Shown piece after piece: positions 6,909-8,862 of a stretch of 8,862 nucleotides of DNA. Numbering within the stretch: the first letter of the stretch is position 1; each line of letters opens with the position of its first letter. Position numbers and translations under genes: made by a program. The notes beneath the pieces are model-generated. The model worked only from the letters and a program-made list of their open reading frames with translations, searched no databases and was not told the origin of the DNA. Source of the stretch: JAQVQN01 sp964428885 (GTDB lineage: Bacteria > Verrucomicrobiota > Kiritimatiellia > RFP12 > UBA1067); the NCBI GenBank assembly GCA_964428885.1, contig CAYRZP010000092.1, forward strand, positions 1 to 8,862, written 5' to 3'.

Positions 6909-8862
6909 ATGAAACTTATAACGGGGTTGGCGGTGGTTGCCGTGTTTGCGGCTGTGACGACGACTTGTGCCTCGGCTCAGACGGAGCCGGGGAACAGCGG
7001 CGTGGCGCTGAAACAGGCGGATGACGGAGGCGCTGAGATATTGGCCGATAAATTCGAGGTTGACCGCAAAACCGGGTGGGTCACCGCCACCGGCAATGTC
7101 AAGGTGCGGTCGGCGAACCACGAGATGAGCGCCGACCGCGTGCGTCTGCACCGCGATAAGGGTGACATCCAGGCCAGGGGCAACGTGATCATCCGGCAGA
7201 GCGGTTTCGGCTCTTGGTCCGGCGACTATATCGAGTACAACTACAAGACAGGGGCCGGCCTCACCGGGTTCGGCGCGATCCAGGCCGGCGTTTTCCATGT
7301 CAGTGCCGAGGAGGTCACGCGCCGTGAAGACGGCGTGTTTGACGCCCGGCACATGTGCGTCACCACCTGCACCAACGCTCCCGGCCATTGGCACTGGCAC
7401 GTTTCCGGACGGGGGCGCTACAAGGACAACGACTATGCCGAGGTTTTCAATGCGGTGCCTTATCTGTTCGGCGTGCCGTTCGCGTATCTGCCCTACTGGT
7501 ATCGTGACATCGACACGCATTACGGGTTCCGCCTGATTCCGGGCTATACATCCAAATGGGGCGCCTACCTGCTGGGCACATACGTTTTCAACATTTACGA
7601 GTCGCCGGGTGATAAAGGGCCGCATCTTTATGGCTCCACCCATCTGGATTACCGCACGCGGCGGGGCGTGGCCGTCGGCCAGAACCTGACATGGGATCTG
7701 CGCCAATGGGGCAAGGGCAAGCTGGAGACATACTATGCCTGGGATCAGGACCCCCCGGATAAAATGCGTGACATGAACTGGCTGTCCAGCGTCAACGACG
7801 AGCGTTACCGCCTGCGCCTGCGCCACGAGGCTGACCTTACGCCGCGCGACCAGTTCCTGCTGCGCGGGACGTATGTCAGCGATTCAGAGGTGTCCAGCGA
7901 TTTCTTCGACCGCGCCAACCGCGGCGAGAGCATCCCCATGAATTTCGTCTCGCTGTCGCACCGCGAGCACACCTGGGCAGCGGGCGTCACCGCCAGCGGG
8001 CCTCTGAACGAATTTTACGGCGGGGTGGCGCGCCTGCCCGAGGGCTGGCTGAACATCATGCCCCAGCCGGTTTTCGACACCGGTTTCAATTACGAAAGCC
8101 AGACGCGCGCGGGCTATCTGAACCGCGACGCGGCGAAATATGAGAAAGCCATGCGGGACTACATGTATTATCCCGGATCATGGGCCGACTACAATCTGGT
8201 GCGGGTAGACACCGCGCACCGCCTGACCTATCCCTTCAAGCTCGGCGATGTCTTGAGCGTCGTGCCGCGCGCGGGCTACCGCGGCACCTATTACTCGGAG
8301 ACCGAGATGAAAAACGATGTCTTCCGCCACTCCGCCGACCTGGGGGTGCAGGCCTCGCTGCGCGCCACCTCGGACTGGCGTAACGGCTACCGTCATGTGG
8401 TTGAACCTTATCTTGACTACAGTTACCAGCCTGTGCATTACAGTGCCGACAACGGCCGCGTTTACGGTATGGACCGCTTCGACCGTTCGGCAGGCTGGCT
8501 TGACCGTTTCGGTTTCGACGGCACCTGGCTGCCATACGACTGGCACGGGTTGCGTCCAGGCGTGCGCAATCTTTTGCAGACGCGCGACTCTAAAGGCCGC
8601 ATGCGCACGATTTTCGAATGGGACGCTTATGTCGGCATACCGTTCGACACCGACGGCCCGATCAACGAGGACGGCGTTAAGATGGTTGGCTCCAAAGTGA
8701 CGTTCGCGCCGAACGAAGATCTGGAGATGAAGGCGCACGCCGAGTGGGACGAGGAGCAGGACGTCTTCGCCTATGCCGATCTCAGCGCGTTCTACCGTCT
8801 GACGGAAAAGTTCCGCCTCGGCGGCGGCTATCTGGGCCGCGACCATGACCTGCTGGACTATG
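6909..8862 (+). CDS. lptD: LPS-assembly outer-membrane protein LptD (OstA-like), 3' partial
   Basis: Outer-membrane translocon of the Lpt bridge that inserts lipopolysaccharide into the outer leaflet. The frame is open from ATG 6909 to the window end (651 codons plus one base); the E. coli protein has about 784 residues, so the last part of the barrel is missing. Residues 1-23 look like a signal peptide with an ASA-Q cleavage site; C20 lacks a good lipobox. An LptA/OstA-like periplasmic domain spans about 35-180, with repeated strands such as VTATGNVKVRS and DIQARGNVIIRQ. It includes CVTTC (C150, C154) followed by P and W, like the LptD TTC-x-P-x-W motif. The barrel entry is recognisable at PYLFGVPFAYLPYWY (184-198), followed by FRLIPGYTSKWGAYLLGTYVF. 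The rest is rich in aromatic, alternating barrel-like strands. The Shine-Dalgarno is weak (GGTGGG at 6895-6900). It may be transcribed separately from rng. Confidence 0.88.
   Translation, partial: MKLITGLAVVAVFAAVTTTCASAQTEPGNSGVALKQADDGGAEILADKFEVDRKTGWVTATGNVKVRSANHEMSADRVRLHRDKGDIQARGNVIIRQSGFGSWSGDYIEYNYKTGAGLTGFGAIQAGVFHVSAEEVTRREDGVFDARHMCVTTCTNAPGHWHWHVSGRGRYKDNDYAEVFNAVPYLFGVPFAYLPYWYRDIDTHYGFRLIPGYTSKWGAYLLGTYVFNIYESPGDKGPHLYGSTHLDYRTRRGVAVGQNLTWDLRQWGKGKLETYYAWDQDPPDKMRDMNWLSSVNDERYRLRLRHEADLTPRDQFLLRGTYVSDSEVSSDFFDRANRGESIPMNFVSLSHREHTWAAGVTASGPLNEFYGGVARLPEGWLNIMPQPVFDTGFNYESQTRAGYLNRDAAKYEKAMRDYMYYPGSWADYNLVRVDTAHRLTYPFKLGDVLSVVPRAGYRGTYYSETEMKNDVFRHSADLGVQASLRATSDWRNGYRHVVEPYLDYSYQPVHYSADNGRVYGMDRFDRSAGWLDRFGFDGTWLPYDWHGLRPGVRNLLQTRDSKGRMRTIFEWDAYVGIPFDTDGPINEDGVKMVGSKVTFAPNEDLEMKAHAEWDEEQDVFAYADLSAFYRLTEKFRLGGGYLGRDHDLLDY

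Noticed and set aside
6966..6968. Lipoprotein signal at C20 of the LptD-like protein
   Set aside because: The residues before the Cys are Thr-Thr-Thr, which does not fit a lipobox; cleavage after ASA at residue 23 by signal peptidase I fits better.
6903..7826. Minus-strand open frame of 307 codons opposite the lptD-like gene
   Set aside because: The plus frame carries a signal peptide and the LptD motifs without a stop to the window end. The minus frame has no recognisable family.

Overview
The window is a forward-strand block of cell-elongation and envelope genes, open at both ends. In order it holds mreB (5' end cut off), mreC, mreD, mrdA (PBP2, interrupted by 100 N), rodA, an RNase E/G family gene (rng) and the first 651 codons of an lptD/ostA-like gene that runs off the right edge. 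No gene on the minus strand is convincing, and I see no RNA gene, mobile element, CRISPR array or insertion sequence.

Organism: a GC-rich Gram-negative, because LptD-type lipopolysaccharide export implies an outer membrane. The full mreBCD-mrdA-rodA string followed directly by rng, and the look of the RNase G protein, remind me of the PVC superphylum (Verrucomicrobiota, Kiritimatiellota, Lentisphaerota). This is an impression from memory, and a deltaproteobacterial-type lineage cannot be excluded. The block of exactly 100 N suggests a scaffolded draft or metagenome assembly.

Layout: mreB (1-881), a 59-nt spacer that can fold over the mreC ribosome-binding site, then mreC (941-1798), mreD (1788-2327), mrdA (2296-3995) and rodA (3988-5169) with overlapping ends of 11, 32 and 8 nt. 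This packing suggests one mRNA with translational coupling. rng follows after 48 nt with a strong Shine-Dalgarno. A 107-nt spacer carrying a 7-bp GC-rich hairpin separates rng from the lptD-like gene, which may be a separate transcription unit.

How the genes work together: MreB filaments, the MreC/MreD membrane scaffold, the RodA glycosyltransferase and the PBP2 transpeptidase form the Rod complex that inserts peptidoglycan into the lateral wall. RNase G is a 5'-end-dependent endoribonuclease for RNA maturation and decay. The LptD-like protein would place lipopolysaccharide in the outer membrane.

Points most worth a second look: a likely Cys3His metal site next to the PBP2 active site; a G10 tract at the mreC/mreD junction where loss of one G would fuse the two proteins in frame; the assembly gap, which cannot really be 100 nt if mrdA is intact; an occluding hairpin before mreC; a Gly-to-Arg change in the last conserved RodA motif; and a CxxxC pair in the LptD periplasmic domain. 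The genes are otherwise ordinary core genes, and I found no evidence of a wholly new system.
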